From positions 1-43,652 of the forward strand of contig DAOUAQ010000045.1 in assembly GCA_034433375.1 (NCBI GenBank): 43,652 nt of DNA. Direction: 5' to 3'. The translations under genes and the position numbers were made by a program. Origin of the DNA: DSWT01 sp034433375 (GTDB lineage: Bacteria > Chloroflexota > Anaerolineae > B4-G1 > SLSP01). This document shows, piece by piece, positions 16,475 to 23,882 of this stretch (position 1 is its first letter; every line of letters begins with the position of its first letter). A model generated the notes under the pieces. It ran no database searches. It saw nothing but the letters and a program-made list of their open reading frames with translations, and was not told the origin of the DNA.

Positions 16475-16831
16475 ATGCAAACAAATATCAAGGTTCTGGC
16501 CTGGCTACACGTGATTCTGGGAATTATGGGGCTGCTACTCGGCTGCGCCATCATTACCATTATGTTAAGCGCCGGATTGATCTCCGGTGACAGTGAGGCG
16601 ATGGGCGTCCTCACCATCATTAGCATGTTCGGCATCGGGCTGCTGCTGCTGCTCGCCGCCCCCACCATCGTCGCCGGCATTGGGCTGCTTCAGTACCGTT
16701 CTTGGGCGCGGGTGCTGGCGTTGGTTCTGGCGCTCTTCAACCTGTTCGCATTTCCGCACGGCACGGTGTTCGGCATCTACACCTTCGTCTCCCTGCTGCA
16801 CTCGGATGCCGCGATGTTGTTCTCGAAATAG
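16475..16831 (+). CDS. Small four-helix membrane protein
   Basis: A 118-residue hydrophobic protein with about four membrane segments (approximately 8-30, 45-70, 76-98 and 95-115), a short loop SGDSEAMG after the first pair and a YRSWARVLA turn. No family recognised with confidence; the shape resembles small DUF-type integral membrane proteins. A strong AAAAAGGAG site precedes the ATG. It is flanked by its own terminator-like hairpin on each side and so is probably monocistronic. Confidence 0.7.
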   Translation: MQTNIKVLAWLHVILGIMGLLLGCAIITIMLSAGLISGDSEAMGVLTIISMFGIGLLLLLAAPTIVAGIGLLQYRSWARVLALVLALFNLFAFPHGTVFGIYTFVSLLHSDAAMLFSK

Positions 16832-16840
16832 CGAATGTCC

Positions 16841-16884
16841 AAACCTGACAGGTCGCGGAAGACCTGTCAGGTTTCGTCTTTTTC
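16841..16884 (+). terminator. Rho-independent terminator, 14-bp stem
   Basis: AAACCTGACAGGTC (16841-16854) pairs perfectly with GACCTGTCAGGTTT (16861-16874), with a six-base loop, followed by TCGTCTTTTT. It serves the small membrane protein gene. Its 3' end abuts the stop of the convergent DUF711 gene. Confidence 0.85.
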
Positions 16885-18074
16885 TACCCCCGCGCGCGCA
16901 AACGCAGTTCCAACGTCCGGTCAAGTAGACCTTCCCGCGTGTCTCCCACCAACGGTAAAACGCCGCCGTCGGCAAAGAAGGCGAAATCGAAATGCACCGC
17001 GTCTCCCGCCATCTTGCCGGGGAGAGGCATCAACCGCGCCGTCAAGGGTTTGTGCAGGCGGACTGAGAGCGCCGCCACGTCGCAGAGCAGCCGCGCAAGC
17101 GCTTCTTCGCTCACATCGCCCGGCAGGGGAACGGTGTCCAGCCCCGTCCCACACACGGCGGACCATTGCAGCAGTTCTCCCACATTCAACCGTCCTTCAG
17201 CAGCGCGCTGCGCCAGGATCGAATCCTCCAACACCGGCAGCATCAAGCCGCAGAAGCCCACGTGCGGAAAGCGCGCCTGCCCAATCGCATCGGCGAGGGT
17301 AGCTGCAGCCGCTAAAGTCCCCGCTGCGCCAAGCGGCTGCCCGGTCAACCCTTCCAGCGCCGCGCCGATGCTGCACTCCGGCGTGGGGAACGGCGCTAAC
17401 GAGAAATCAATCCCACCGAAGCGCACACGGTGAGCGGCAGCCAACCGTTCTGCTACCCGCACAATCCGCGTGGCTTCAGCCTCAATGTCTTGACGCAGGC
17501 GCAGGTGCGCCTCTGACAGATCAGCCGCCCGGGTCGCATTGACCGCCAGATCAGCCGCTTCGGTCGCCACGGCGAAGGTCGGCGCGCCGCCGCCGTGATA
17601 CGCGGCAGGGAAGAAGGGCGTGCCAGGCGCGACGTTCGCCAACGCCGCGAAACGCAGATTGCCAAAGCCATCCTCAATGCGCGACGCTTCACGGATCACC
17701 CACGCCGCCCTCCGCGCCGCTGCGCCATCCAGTGCACCGTTCGCCGGGTTGACGATGTGCGCAGTCGCAAATACGGACTGTGTCGCGGCAAACATCGCCG
17801 GCAGGTGTGGCAACATCGTGATGCCTGCCGGCCCCAAAGCAACGTACTCAAAACCGCCTTCACGGGCCAGCGCCTCCACCGTGACCGCAAATTCGACGGG
17901 ATCCGCTTGGAGCGCGGGAACGCCGTCAAACGCCAGGCGCGTCGTCTGCACGGCAAAGCCGGCTTCGGTGTAAGCTGTGCGTGCCATCTGGGCCAACGCG
18001 CCAAGTTCTCTAAACTGTGCGCCATCCAGCGGAAACGCTGCTTCAGCAAAGAAGGTAATCGAACGAATTTTCAT
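16884..18074 (-). CDS. DUF711 family protein
   Basis: A 396-residue soluble protein of the DUF711 (UPF0210-related) family. Visible family blocks are FGGIDFSLAPFPTPECSIG, GTLAAAATLADAIGQ, CGLMLPVLEDSILAQRA, GTGLDTVPLPGD and RLMPLPGKMAGDAVHF. The family is structurally related to glycyl radical or PFL-like folds in some annotations, but its reaction is not established and I assign none. The ATG at 18074 has GAGGTGG upstream and TATAAT lies at 18096-18101 on the same strand. It is divergent from the cytidylate-kinase-like gene. Confidence 0.85.
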   Translation of the reverse strand: MKIRSITFFAEAAFPLDGAQFRELGALAQMARTAYTEAGFAVQTTRLAFDGVPALQADPVEFAVTVEALAREGGFEYVALGPAGITMLPHLPAMFAATQSVFATAHIVNPANGALDGAAARRAAWVIREASRIEDGFGNLRFAALANVAPGTPFFPAAYHGGGAPTFAVATEAADLAVNATRAADLSEAHLRLRQDIEAEATRIVRVAERLAAAHRVRFGGIDFSLAPFPTPECSIGAALEGLTGQPLGAAGTLAAAATLADAIGQARFPHVGFCGLMLPVLEDSILAQRAAEGRLNVGELLQWSAVCGTGLDTVPLPGDVSEEALARLLCDVAALSVRLHKPLTARLMPLPGKMAGDAVHFDFAFFADGGVLPLVGDTREGLLDRTLELRLRARG

Positions 18075-18126
18075 AGTCCACCTCAGTTTTTCTCCATTAT
18101 AACCAGATTTGCAATTCGCAGACCTA

Positions 18127-18155
18127 TTGCAAAGTGCCCTGGAATCTGGTAATAT
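18127..18155 (+). promoter_or_regulatory. Promoter of the cytidylate-kinase-like/crp operon
   Basis: -35 TTGCAA (18127-18132), a 17-base spacer and -10 TAATAT (18150-18155). The leader is about 140 bases and contains GACATGTC and a seven-base repeat array at 18252-18286. Confidence 0.6.
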
Positions 18156-18251
18156 AAGAGTACATCAGGGCGACATGTCCCATCCAACCAGCCCAAACCT
18201 CAACAAAATCTCAGCGAATTGGGCGGAATCAAATGAGGTCTTTTCAATCTA

Positions 18252-18286
18252 AACTTTCAACCTGCAACCGATAACCTGCAACTATG
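18252..18286. repeat. Heptanucleotide array (AACCTGC type, x5)
   Basis: Five contiguous 7-base units: AACTTTC, AACCTGC, AACCGAT, AACCTGC, AACTATG. The first three positions are constant and the rest vary. It lies in the leader just before the AAAGGAGG site of the cytidylate-kinase-like gene. Confidence 0.85.
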
Positions 18287-18302
18287 TTTAAAGGAGGTCA
18301 AA

Positions 18303-18956
18303 ATGCCTGTAATTACGATTTCACGACAGTATGGCAGCGGCGGGGAAGCCATCGGGCGGCGCGTTTGTGAGGCACTTGGCTACAGCTACTTCGACAAGAA
18401 CCTCATTGCGCGGGTCGCTTCCGAGGCCGGTATTTCCGAGAATGAGATCGTGGATTTCTCAGAAGATACTTACAAAATGCGCGGATTTGTAGACCGGCTA
18501 TTCGGCAGGCGGCGCTCGGCGGCAGATGCCTGGATCAACAGCGCCGCGCAACGCACACTGGCGGTTGAGATGCTCGACGAAGCGCGCAGTGTCAACCTGG
18601 TGAAAGACATCATCATTGAAGCGCACAGACACGACAATGTGGTCATCGTCGGGCGCGGCGGACAGGCCATTTTACAGGAACAGCCGGGAGTGCTGCACGT
18701 GCGGGTCGTCGCGCCGCTCGGCGCGCGCGTTCTGCGTGTCCAGGAACAAGAAAAATGTGGGTTGGATGAAGCAAGCACGCTCGTCAAACGCAAGGACGAA
18801 GCTGCCGCAGCTTACCTGGAGCGGTTCTACGACATTGACTGGGACAATCCATTGCTCTACCATCTCATCATCAACACCGGGAAATGGGAATTTGAGGATG
18901 CCACCCGCCTCATTCTCAATGCGTTGACCCACCTCAAGATGGTTGTCGAAAAGTAA
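18303..18956 (+). CDS. Cytidylate kinase-like family protein
   Basis: A 217-residue P-loop protein of the cytidylate_kin2 family. It begins MPVITISRQYGSGGEAIGRR, where the glycine-rich segment replaces the usual Walker A GxxGxGK, and continues with YFDKNLI and the VVIVGRGGQAIL strand. Members resemble CMP kinase but their substrates are not established. GGAGG lies six bases before the ATG. The stop overlaps the start of the next gene (TAATG), so the two are translationally coupled and the protein may work with that Crp/Fnr regulator. Confidence 0.87.
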   Translation: MPVITISRQYGSGGEAIGRRVCEALGYSYFDKNLIARVASEAGISENEIVDFSEDTYKMRGFVDRLFGRRRSAADAWINSAAQRTLAVEMLDEARSVNLVKDIIIEAHRHDNVVIVGRGGQAILQEQPGVLHVRVVAPLGARVLRVQEQEKCGLDEASTLVKRKDEAAAAYLERFYDIDWDNPLLYHLIINTGKWEFEDATRLILNALTHLKMVVEK

Positions 18957-19633
18957 TGCCTGTAGCCGAAGCCGCGAAATTCCAAACCCTACGCCATATC
19001 CAGTTATTCGCCAGGCTCTCGGAGGCCGCCCTGAGTTATCTCGCCGACGTCGTCGTGCGGCGCGTGTATCCCGCCGGCGCGGTGATCGTCGTCGAAGGCG
19101 AGCTGTGTGCGGCCGCCTACTTCATCGTCGCGGGCAACGTCGAAGTGTACCGGATGTCGTCCCAGGGCCGCCAGCAGGTCTTGGTGCGGCTCGGGCCTGG
19201 ACAGACGTTTAACACCGTGCCGCTTTTCCAGTCCGACAACACCAACCGCGCCAGCGCCGTGGCGCTCACCGACGTCACGCTGTACGCGGCGCTCAAAGAC
19301 GACTTCCTGCGCGCGTTGCGCGTCTGCCCGGAGCTGGCGCTCGTGATCTTGCAGGATTTCGCCGACCGGCTGGCGCATCTCACCGATTTGGTGGAAGACC
19401 TCGCGCTGCGCCCGGTGCGCGCGAGACTGGCGCGCTTTCTCTTGCAGCAGGCGGATGGCACGGCTATCGCGCAGAAATGGACGCAGGACGAAATGGCGGC
19501 GCACCTGGGCACGGTGCGCGATATGATCGGGCGCTCGCTGCGCGCGTTGACCGATGAGCAATTGATCCGCATGGAGCGCGGGCGCATCGTGCTGCTTGAT
19601 CGCGCCGCATTGGAGGCTGAAGCGCGGAATTGA
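18956..19633 (+). CDS. Crp/Fnr family regulator lacking the cNMP cassette
   Basis: A 225-residue regulator with a cupin-like sensor domain (about 15-125), a dimer helix, and a C-terminal helix-turn-helix WTQDEMAAHLGTVRDMIGRSL. The recognition helix has Arg-Asp-x-x-Gly-Arg, close to CRP's Arg-Glu-x-x-Gly-Arg. The sensor domain lacks the Glu and Ser of the phosphate cassette (NTVPLFQ and NRASAV instead of GE..ALF and PRSA). It should not bind cAMP and is more like FNR/DNR-type redox or nitric-oxide sensors, though it has no obvious FeS cysteine cluster. It overlaps the upstream gene by one base. The ferredoxin operon downstream starts with a CRP-type site, the natural target. Confidence 0.9.
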   Translation: MPVAEAAKFQTLRHIQLFARLSEAALSYLADVVVRRVYPAGAVIVVEGELCAAAYFIVAGNVEVYRMSSQGRQQVLVRLGPGQTFNTVPLFQSDNTNRASAVALTDVTLYAALKDDFLRALRVCPELALVILQDFADRLAHLTDLVEDLALRPVRARLARFLLQQADGTAIAQKWTQDEMAAHLGTVRDMIGRSLRALTDEQLIRMERGRIVLLDRAALEAEARN

Positions 19634-19642
19634 TTTTTACAG

Positions 19643-19716
19643 GGACGCAGATTCACGCCGATTGTCGCAGATAAGTTGAGTGAAAAATGTGCGTGAATCG
19701 GTGAAAACCCGCGTCC
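19643..19716. repeat. Inverted ACGCAGATT-type repeat element
   Basis: GGACGC (19643-19648) pairs with GCGTCC (19711-19716), and inner copies of GATTCACGC-like units pair across the centre. It belongs with the elements at 1700-1769 and 28905-28980, built from degenerate 9-10 base units in two facing halves. It lies between the Crp/Fnr gene and the next promoter. Confidence 0.6.
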
Positions 19717-19718
19717 GG

Positions 19719-19761
19719 TATGACTTTTGTCGTAGCGCAATGACCGCCTTTCTGATATGCT
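19719..19761 (+). promoter_or_regulatory. CRP/FNR-type class II promoter of the ferredoxin operon
   Basis: TATGAC-TTTT-GTCGTA (19719-19734) is a palindrome with one mismatch. The -10 is TATGCT (19756-19761). The hexamer at the -35 position (TAGCGC) is poor, as expected for an activator-dependent promoter. The predicted start at 19768 places the palindrome centre at -41.5. The whole 71-base stretch to the ATG matches the layout at 7031-7101. Confidence 0.65.
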
Positions 19762-19784
19762 CAAGGCATCATCAGAAAGGCGGT
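19743..19784. repeat. Perfect 14-bp inverted repeat over -10 and ribosome binding site
   Basis: ACCGCCTTTCTGAT (19743-19756) is perfectly complementary to ATCAGAAAGGCGGT (19771-19784), with a 14-base spacer. The left arm abuts the -10 hexamer and the right arm includes the presumed ribosome binding site GAAAGGCGG of the ferredoxin gene. Confidence 0.8.
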
Positions 19785-19789
19785 TTGTT

Positions 19790-20002
19790 ATGGCAGAACA
19801 ATGGACTTTACCGGAAATTGATCTGGCGCAGTGTACGCGCTGCGGGCAGTGCGTCATCCAATGCCCCACGCAGGCCGTCGAGATGCAATCCACGGGGCCG
19901 ATCATCGTCCGCCCGGCAGAGTGCATCTACTGCACCACCTGCGAGGCCGTTTGCCCGGTTGGCGCCATCGCGTGTGTCTTTGAAATCGCGTGGGACGTTT
20001 GA
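19790..20002 (+). CDS. 2[4Fe-4S] ferredoxin
   Basis: A 70-residue ferredoxin with two complete cluster motifs, CTRCGQCVIQCP and CIYCTTCEAVCP, so it should carry two [4Fe-4S] clusters and pass low-potential electrons in the cytoplasm. The ATG at 19790 is chosen because the promoter and inverted repeat lie upstream. It heads a probable operon with the hemerythrin/PAS protein (55 bases later) and the MoaD-like protein. The context suggests a role in oxygen, nitric oxide or redox response. Its direct partners are not visible. Confidence 0.92.
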   Translation: MAEQWTLPEIDLAQCTRCGQCVIQCPTQAVEMQSTGPIIVRPAECIYCTTCEAVCPVGAIACVFEIAWDV

Positions 20003-20016
20003 ACGGATTCTGAACA

Positions 20017-20044
20017 ACTTTGGACTTTCGACTTTGGACTAACA
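20017..20044. repeat. Heptanucleotide array (ACTTTGG type, x4)
   Basis: Four contiguous 7-base units: ACTTTGG, ACTTTCG, ACTTTGG, ACTAACA. It lies in the 55-base gap between the ferredoxin and DUF438 genes, ending just before the GGAGG site. Confidence 0.85.
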
Positions 20045-20057
20045 TGGAGGACATAGC

Positions 20058-21296
20058 ATGAGCGAATATATCAACACTCAAACACAGCGCCAGGAAACGC
20101 TGAAAGGTATCATCCGGCAATTGCACGCGGGGGCAAGCGTGGACGAGGTCAAGGCGCAGTTCGCCGAGTTGCTGGCCGGCGTTGGCGGCGCTGAGATCGC
20201 GCGCATCGAGCAGGCGCTTGTCGCCGAGGGACTGGAGCCTGAGCAGATTAAGCCGCTGTGCGACGTGCATGTGGCCGTTTTCCGCGAGTCGCTGGACGAT
20301 CAGACCGATCCGCAGACGATCCCCGGCCATCCCGTGTTCACCTTCCGCGCGGAAAATCTGGCGGTAGGGCGGGTACTGGATAGCCTCCGCGCCGCCCTGG
20401 ACAATGTCAAGGCCAGTCCCGATGAACCTGCGTTGCGCGCTGCCCGCGAGAAGGTGCAAAAGTTGCGCGAGTACGAGCGGCACTACCAGCGCAAGGAAAA
20501 TATCCTCTTCGCCTACCTGGAACGCTACGACTTTTCCGGCCCTTCGAAGGTGATGTGGGCCGTCCACGATGATATTCGCGCCTTGTGGAAGAAGCTAGCG
20601 GCGTTGCTCGACGCCGGGCCGGGCGAGGATGCCGCCGCCTTCACCGCGCAACTCGACGAGACGTTCGCGCTGCTGGATCAAACGCTCCGCGATATGATCT
20701 ACAAAGAGCACAAAATCCTGTTCCCGGCGGCGCTGGCGCGGTTGAGCGAGGCGGATTGGGGCGCAATTCGCGCGCAGGAGGGCGAGATCGGTTATTGCTA
20801 CGTCACCGCCGGCCGGCAATGGCAGGCGCGCCACGATCCGCGCGCGACGGAAGCCGCGTCGCAGGCAGAATTGGCGACGAGCGGCGGGCTGATCCCGCTG
20901 AACGTCGGGGCGCTGTCGGCGGAGCAAATCAGCATGATGTTGAGCACGCTGCCGGTGGATATCACTTTTGTAGATGAGAACGACGAGGTGCGCTTCTTCT
21001 CACAGACGCGCGAGCGCGTCTTCCCACGCTCACCGGCCATCATTGGGCGCAAGGTGCAGAACTGCCACCCACCGCAGAGTATGGCCCGCGTGCAGCGCAT
21101 CCTCAACGACTTCCGCGCCGGTGTGCGCGACGTGGCGGAGTTCTGGATTGCGATGCACGGGATGTTCGTCCACATCCGCTACTTCGCGCTGCGCGACGCG
21201 GCGGGGACGTATCGCGGCACGCTTGAGGTGACGCAAAACATCGCCCCACTGCGCGCCCTGGAAGGCGAGCGCCGGTTGTTGAACGAGGAGGCGTGA
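20058..21296 (+). CDS. DUF438-hemerythrin-PAS protein
   Basis: A 412-residue protein with a DUF438 domain (1-80), a hemerythrin-like four-helix domain (about 85-230) and a C-terminal PAS domain (about 290-400). Candidate di-iron ligands are His91, His142 and Glu147 (HYQRKE), His170 (VHDDIR) and His218 (KEHKILFP). The PAS domain ends with the NCHPP motif seen in this family. Such proteins bind O2 or NO at a di-iron centre and are linked to nitrosative and oxidative stress and FeS repair. The last base of its stop is directly followed by the ATG of the MoaD-like gene. The preceding Crp/Fnr regulator and ferredoxin support a redox/NO role. Confidence 0.9.
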   Translation: MSEYINTQTQRQETLKGIIRQLHAGASVDEVKAQFAELLAGVGGAEIARIEQALVAEGLEPEQIKPLCDVHVAVFRESLDDQTDPQTIPGHPVFTFRAENLAVGRVLDSLRAALDNVKASPDEPALRAAREKVQKLREYERHYQRKENILFAYLERYDFSGPSKVMWAVHDDIRALWKKLAALLDAGPGEDAAAFTAQLDETFALLDQTLRDMIYKEHKILFPAALARLSEADWGAIRAQEGEIGYCYVTAGRQWQARHDPRATEAASQAELATSGGLIPLNVGALSAEQISMMLSTLPVDITFVDENDEVRFFSQTRERVFPRSPAIIGRKVQNCHPPQSMARVQRILNDFRAGVRDVAEFWIAMHGMFVHIRYFALRDAAGTYRGTLEVTQNIAPLRALEGERRLLNEEA

Positions 21297-21623
21297 ATGG
21301 ATACCCCCGTCGAAATCCATTTGTACGGCAAACTGCGCCAGTATGCGCCAGACCCACGCGCCGACCGCGAGAATGTGGTGCAGGTCACATTGAACGCCGG
21401 GGATACGGTCCGCCATGCGCTGGAACGCGCCGGCATCGCCGAGGCGGAGGTCTGTCACATCTTTTTGAACGGCGCGCTGTTTTCGACGCACAACTCGATG
21501 GCGCCCTGGCTCGGCTACCGGCAGGCGCAGGCCAATGTCCACGATTTGAGAACGGATGTCGTCCTTCAGCCGGGGGATCGTTTGGGGCTTTTCGGTCACG
21601 ATATGGCTGCGCTGGTCGTCTGA
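21297..21623 (+). CDS. MoaD/ThiS-like ubiquitin-fold protein without C-terminal GG
   Basis: A 108-residue beta-grasp protein: it begins EIHLYGKLRQYAP, has the central TLNAGDTVRHALERAGI segment and the GDRLGLFGHDMAALVV end. The fold is that of MoaD/ThiS sulfur carriers, but those end in Gly-Gly, which is absent here, so it is unlikely to carry sulfur as a thiocarboxylate. It may be a structural or regulatory partner of the DUF438 protein, whose stop codon touches its start codon. A 12-base hairpin covers its stop codon. Confidence 0.78.
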   Translation: MDTPVEIHLYGKLRQYAPDPRADRENVVQVTLNAGDTVRHALERAGIAEAEVCHIFLNGALFSTHNSMAPWLGYRQAQANVHDLRTDVVLQPGDRLGLFGHDMAALVV

Positions 21624-21637
21624 CACAGCGCAGCCAT
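21603..21637 (+). terminator. 12-bp hairpin across the MoaD-like stop codon
   Basis: ATGGCTGCGCTG (21603-21614) is perfectly complementary to CAGCGCAGCCAT (21626-21637), with an 11-base loop containing the TGA. It separates this operon from the convergent response regulator gene. No T run follows. Confidence 0.5.
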
Positions 21638-21671
21638 AAATTCAGTTGCACAATGCGCGGATCGAAGTCGC

Positions 21672-22052
21672 CTACTCCGATGGAGTGTCTGGTCGCAAAT
21701 ATCCGGCGATCTGATTGGCAAATTCGCGCGCGTTGACCGGTTTGGAGATATAGCCCTCGCAGCCATACGCCTCGGCGATGGCCGCCGCTGTATCCTGCGG
21801 CCACGCCGTCACCACCACCACCGGAATGTGAGACAGCGCTTCGGAGCCTTTGAGCAGCGCAGCGACGGTTTGTCCATCGAGGTCGGGCAAGCCCATATCC
21901 AGCAGAATGAGATCGGGCATCACCGCCATCGCCGTCTGCAAACCGCTCTCGCCGTTCGATTCAATCAGGATGTGATAGTCAGCGCGTTCGAGCAATCGCT
22001 GCATCAACCGCGATTGGTATGGATCATCTTCCATAATCAAAATCGTTTTCAT
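21672..22052 (-). CDS. Single-domain response regulator
   Basis: A 126-residue CheY-like receiver with no output domain. The acidic pocket is MEDD (8-10), the phospho-acceptor is Asp52 (LLDMGLPDLDG), and the switch Thr82 and Lys104 (SKPV) are present. The start at 22052 follows a GGAAGGAA site; frames further upstream run into the methyltransferase stop. It lies 28 bases after the DNA methyltransferase gene on the same strand, an unusual neighbour. No cognate kinase is next to it; orphan kinases at 11340 and 15287 are candidates. Confidence 0.93.
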   Translation of the reverse strand: MKTILIMEDDPYQSRLMQRLLERADYHILIESNGESGLQTAMAVMPDLILLDMGLPDLDGQTVAALLKGSEALSHIPVVVVTAWPQDTAAAIAEAYGCEGYISKPVNAREFANQIAGYLRPDTPSE

Positions 22053-22080
22053 CGTTCCTTCCGTTATGTCTGAGCAACCC

Positions 22081-23169
22081 TCAACGCTGGAACAGCAGTA
22101 TATACTCATGCTTGAAGATGTAAAATCCACCCACCAGCGCGCGATAACGCCATAGCTCCTTCTGCTCGCGTTTGGCCCGCGTCTCGTCGAAGTTCTTGAC
22201 GATGATGCTCTTGAGCGTGTAGCCTAACGCCTGCACCGCCTGCATCAGGTAGAAGCCGAGCGGAATCCATTCGCCTTTCACGTACTTGTCGCCGATAACG
22301 ATGGCGAGGTAGCGCCCGCGTTCCAGGAACGGCGTCACGCGCGTCACAATCGCGGTGAACTGCGCCACGAAGGCATCCACCGAAGCCGCGTTCGAGAGGT
22401 CGCGGTCGTCGTCGCTGAAGCGGATGATATCGTGGTAGGGCGGGTGCATCAACACCAACTGCACCTGCGCAATGCCACGTTCCGCCAGCACCGCCGCGTA
22501 ATCCACGGCGCGACTATCGCCCACGACCACGTCCGCTACAACGCCGTGCAGGTTGGGCGCTTGCGCCACGATTTCGCGGGTGCGCGCCGCAATATCCGGG
22601 TTTAGCTCCACGCCGATGCCGTTACGTCCCAGGCGTTGACATTCCAGGAGTGTCGTGCCGCTGCCGACAAAGGTATCCAACACCCAGTCGTCCTGTTTGG
22701 TGTAGCGCAGGAGCATCTGGTGCGGGATCTGCGGGATGAAGTTACCCCAGTACCAGGCCTTGTGCGCGCCGGAATTGTCCCGCCGTTCCATCACCCAGAG
22801 GCTGTCGGTGATGATCTCGTCGTACTCTTTCCAGCGGTTGAGATTGAGGTCATTGATCTTGCCCGTGCGGACTTCGGCGGCGGCCTTGCGCAGGCGGGCG
22901 ATGTAATAGTGCGTGCGTTGCAGCGTGCGCGTGGCGAGGATTTGATCCAGGTCGGCCAGCAGCACGTCTTGGGGAAAAGTAACACAGTTGGCAGAAGAAA
23001 AGTCTTCATCCGCCGATCCTGCTGGCTGCCAGGCGGCGACCTGCGCGCGCAGCTCGCCAATATGAACACGCACAGCCTCAAGTTCATCATTGGACAAACA
23101 GGCGTCCAAGAGGGCTAGAAAGGTAACATGATCCAGAGAAATATAGTCTACACTGTTCTCGTTTGCCAT
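22081..23169 (-). CDS. DNA methyltransferase (amino-MTase type)
   Basis: A 362-residue S-adenosylmethionine-dependent DNA methyltransferase. The SAM-binding motif I, DTFVGSGTT, is at residues 165-173, followed by GRNGIGVELN. The catalytic motif IV appears as HPPY (242-245, LVLMHPPYHDIIRFS), downstream of motif I. Usual amino-methyltransferases have D, N or S in place of this His. The fold should methylate adenine N6 or cytosine N4; which one and at what site cannot be told. About 160 N-terminal residues, helical, may act in target recognition. The ATG at 23169 has GGAG upstream. The gene lies 47 bases after a candidate nuclease gene, which suggests a restriction-modification pair. Confidence 0.85.
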   Translation of the reverse strand: MANENSVDYISLDHVTFLALLDACLSNDELEAVRVHIGELRAQVAAWQPAGSADEDFSSANCVTFPQDVLLADLDQILATRTLQRTHYYIARLRKAAAEVRTGKINDLNLNRWKEYDEIITDSLWVMERRDNSGAHKAWYWGNFIPQIPHQMLLRYTKQDDWVLDTFVGSGTTLLECQRLGRNGIGVELNPDIAARTREIVAQAPNLHGVVADVVVGDSRAVDYAAVLAERGIAQVQLVLMHPPYHDIIRFSDDDRDLSNAASVDAFVAQFTAIVTRVTPFLERGRYLAIVIGDKYVKGEWIPLGFYLMQAVQALGYTLKSIIVKNFDETRAKREQKELWRYRALVGGFYIFKHEYILLFQR

Positions 23170-23216
23170 TGACGACGGCTCCTGCTCCTGTGTGTAGGGC
23201 GAATTGACAATTCGCC

Positions 23217-23861
23217 CTACGCACGAATAGCCCAAATAATATCGGATAGCGTCTCCTGCCCTGGCGTGAAAGCGAACCGGTGCAAACGCGCGGCGTCAAA
23301 CGTCGCTGTGTAGTCGCGGATGATGCCGCTCAGCCACGTCAGTTCCGCCTTGAGCTTCCAGTGCGCGCCGCCGGTCGCGTACAACACGATGAACAGCCGG
23401 TTGGCGTAATGCTGGCGCTGCTCCTGGCTCTGCGCCTGATACAGCCATTCGATGAGCGCGGCCGGATGATTGACCGCATAGGTGAGATCGTGGCCGAAGC
23501 CACGCGGAAACACCGAGGTTTTGTGATCGAAGCGCACGCCGTTGAGCGTGAAATCCACGAGGCGATCCCGCTGATTCTCCGCCGGGATTACGCCTTCCAA
23601 CGCCGCGAATATCTCCTCGACTGCCCGCGCCGACCAAAAGTTGTACCAGCGGTTCAGCGCGTAATCGAAAAATGCCTCGCGCTCCGGCGCATTTCCAAAA
23701 CGGCGTTCCAACTCCGCCCGCAGCGCGTCGAAGGACGGCTCATCGTAAACGAAGCGCGTCTGCGCGTCGAAGAGATTGTTCTGCACCCGTCCCCAACGGT
23801 AGGGGAAGGCCCAGCGTTTTTTCAGTTCGCGTTCGCGGGTTTGGAGAAGTTGAAGATTCAT
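23217..23861 (-). CDS. Candidate PD-(D/E)XK restriction endonuclease
   Basis: A 214-residue protein without a family I recognise by name. A plausible PD-(D/E)XK centre is visible: Asp103 (LVDFTLNGVR) then Asp112-His-Lys114 (FDHKTS), spaced as in many restriction enzymes, with Glu82/83 upstream. The protein is rich in aromatic and basic residues. Its place directly before a DNA methyltransferase on the same strand makes a type II restriction endonuclease the best guess. No good ribosome binding site is seen at 23861. Alternatives are a nuclease of another defence role or an accessory specificity protein. The function is inferred from context and one motif. Confidence 0.6.
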   Translation of the reverse strand: MNLQLLQTRERELKKRWAFPYRWGRVQNNLFDAQTRFVYDEPSFDALRAELERRFGNAPEREAFFDYALNRWYNFWSARAVEEIFAALEGVIPAENQRDRLVDFTLNGVRFDHKTSVFPRGFGHDLTYAVNHPAALIEWLYQAQSQEQRQHYANRLFIVLYATGGAHWKLKAELTWLSGIIRDYTATFDAARLHRFAFTPGQETLSDIIWAIRA

Positions 23862-23882
23862 AGCAGAATCAAAGGTGAGGCA

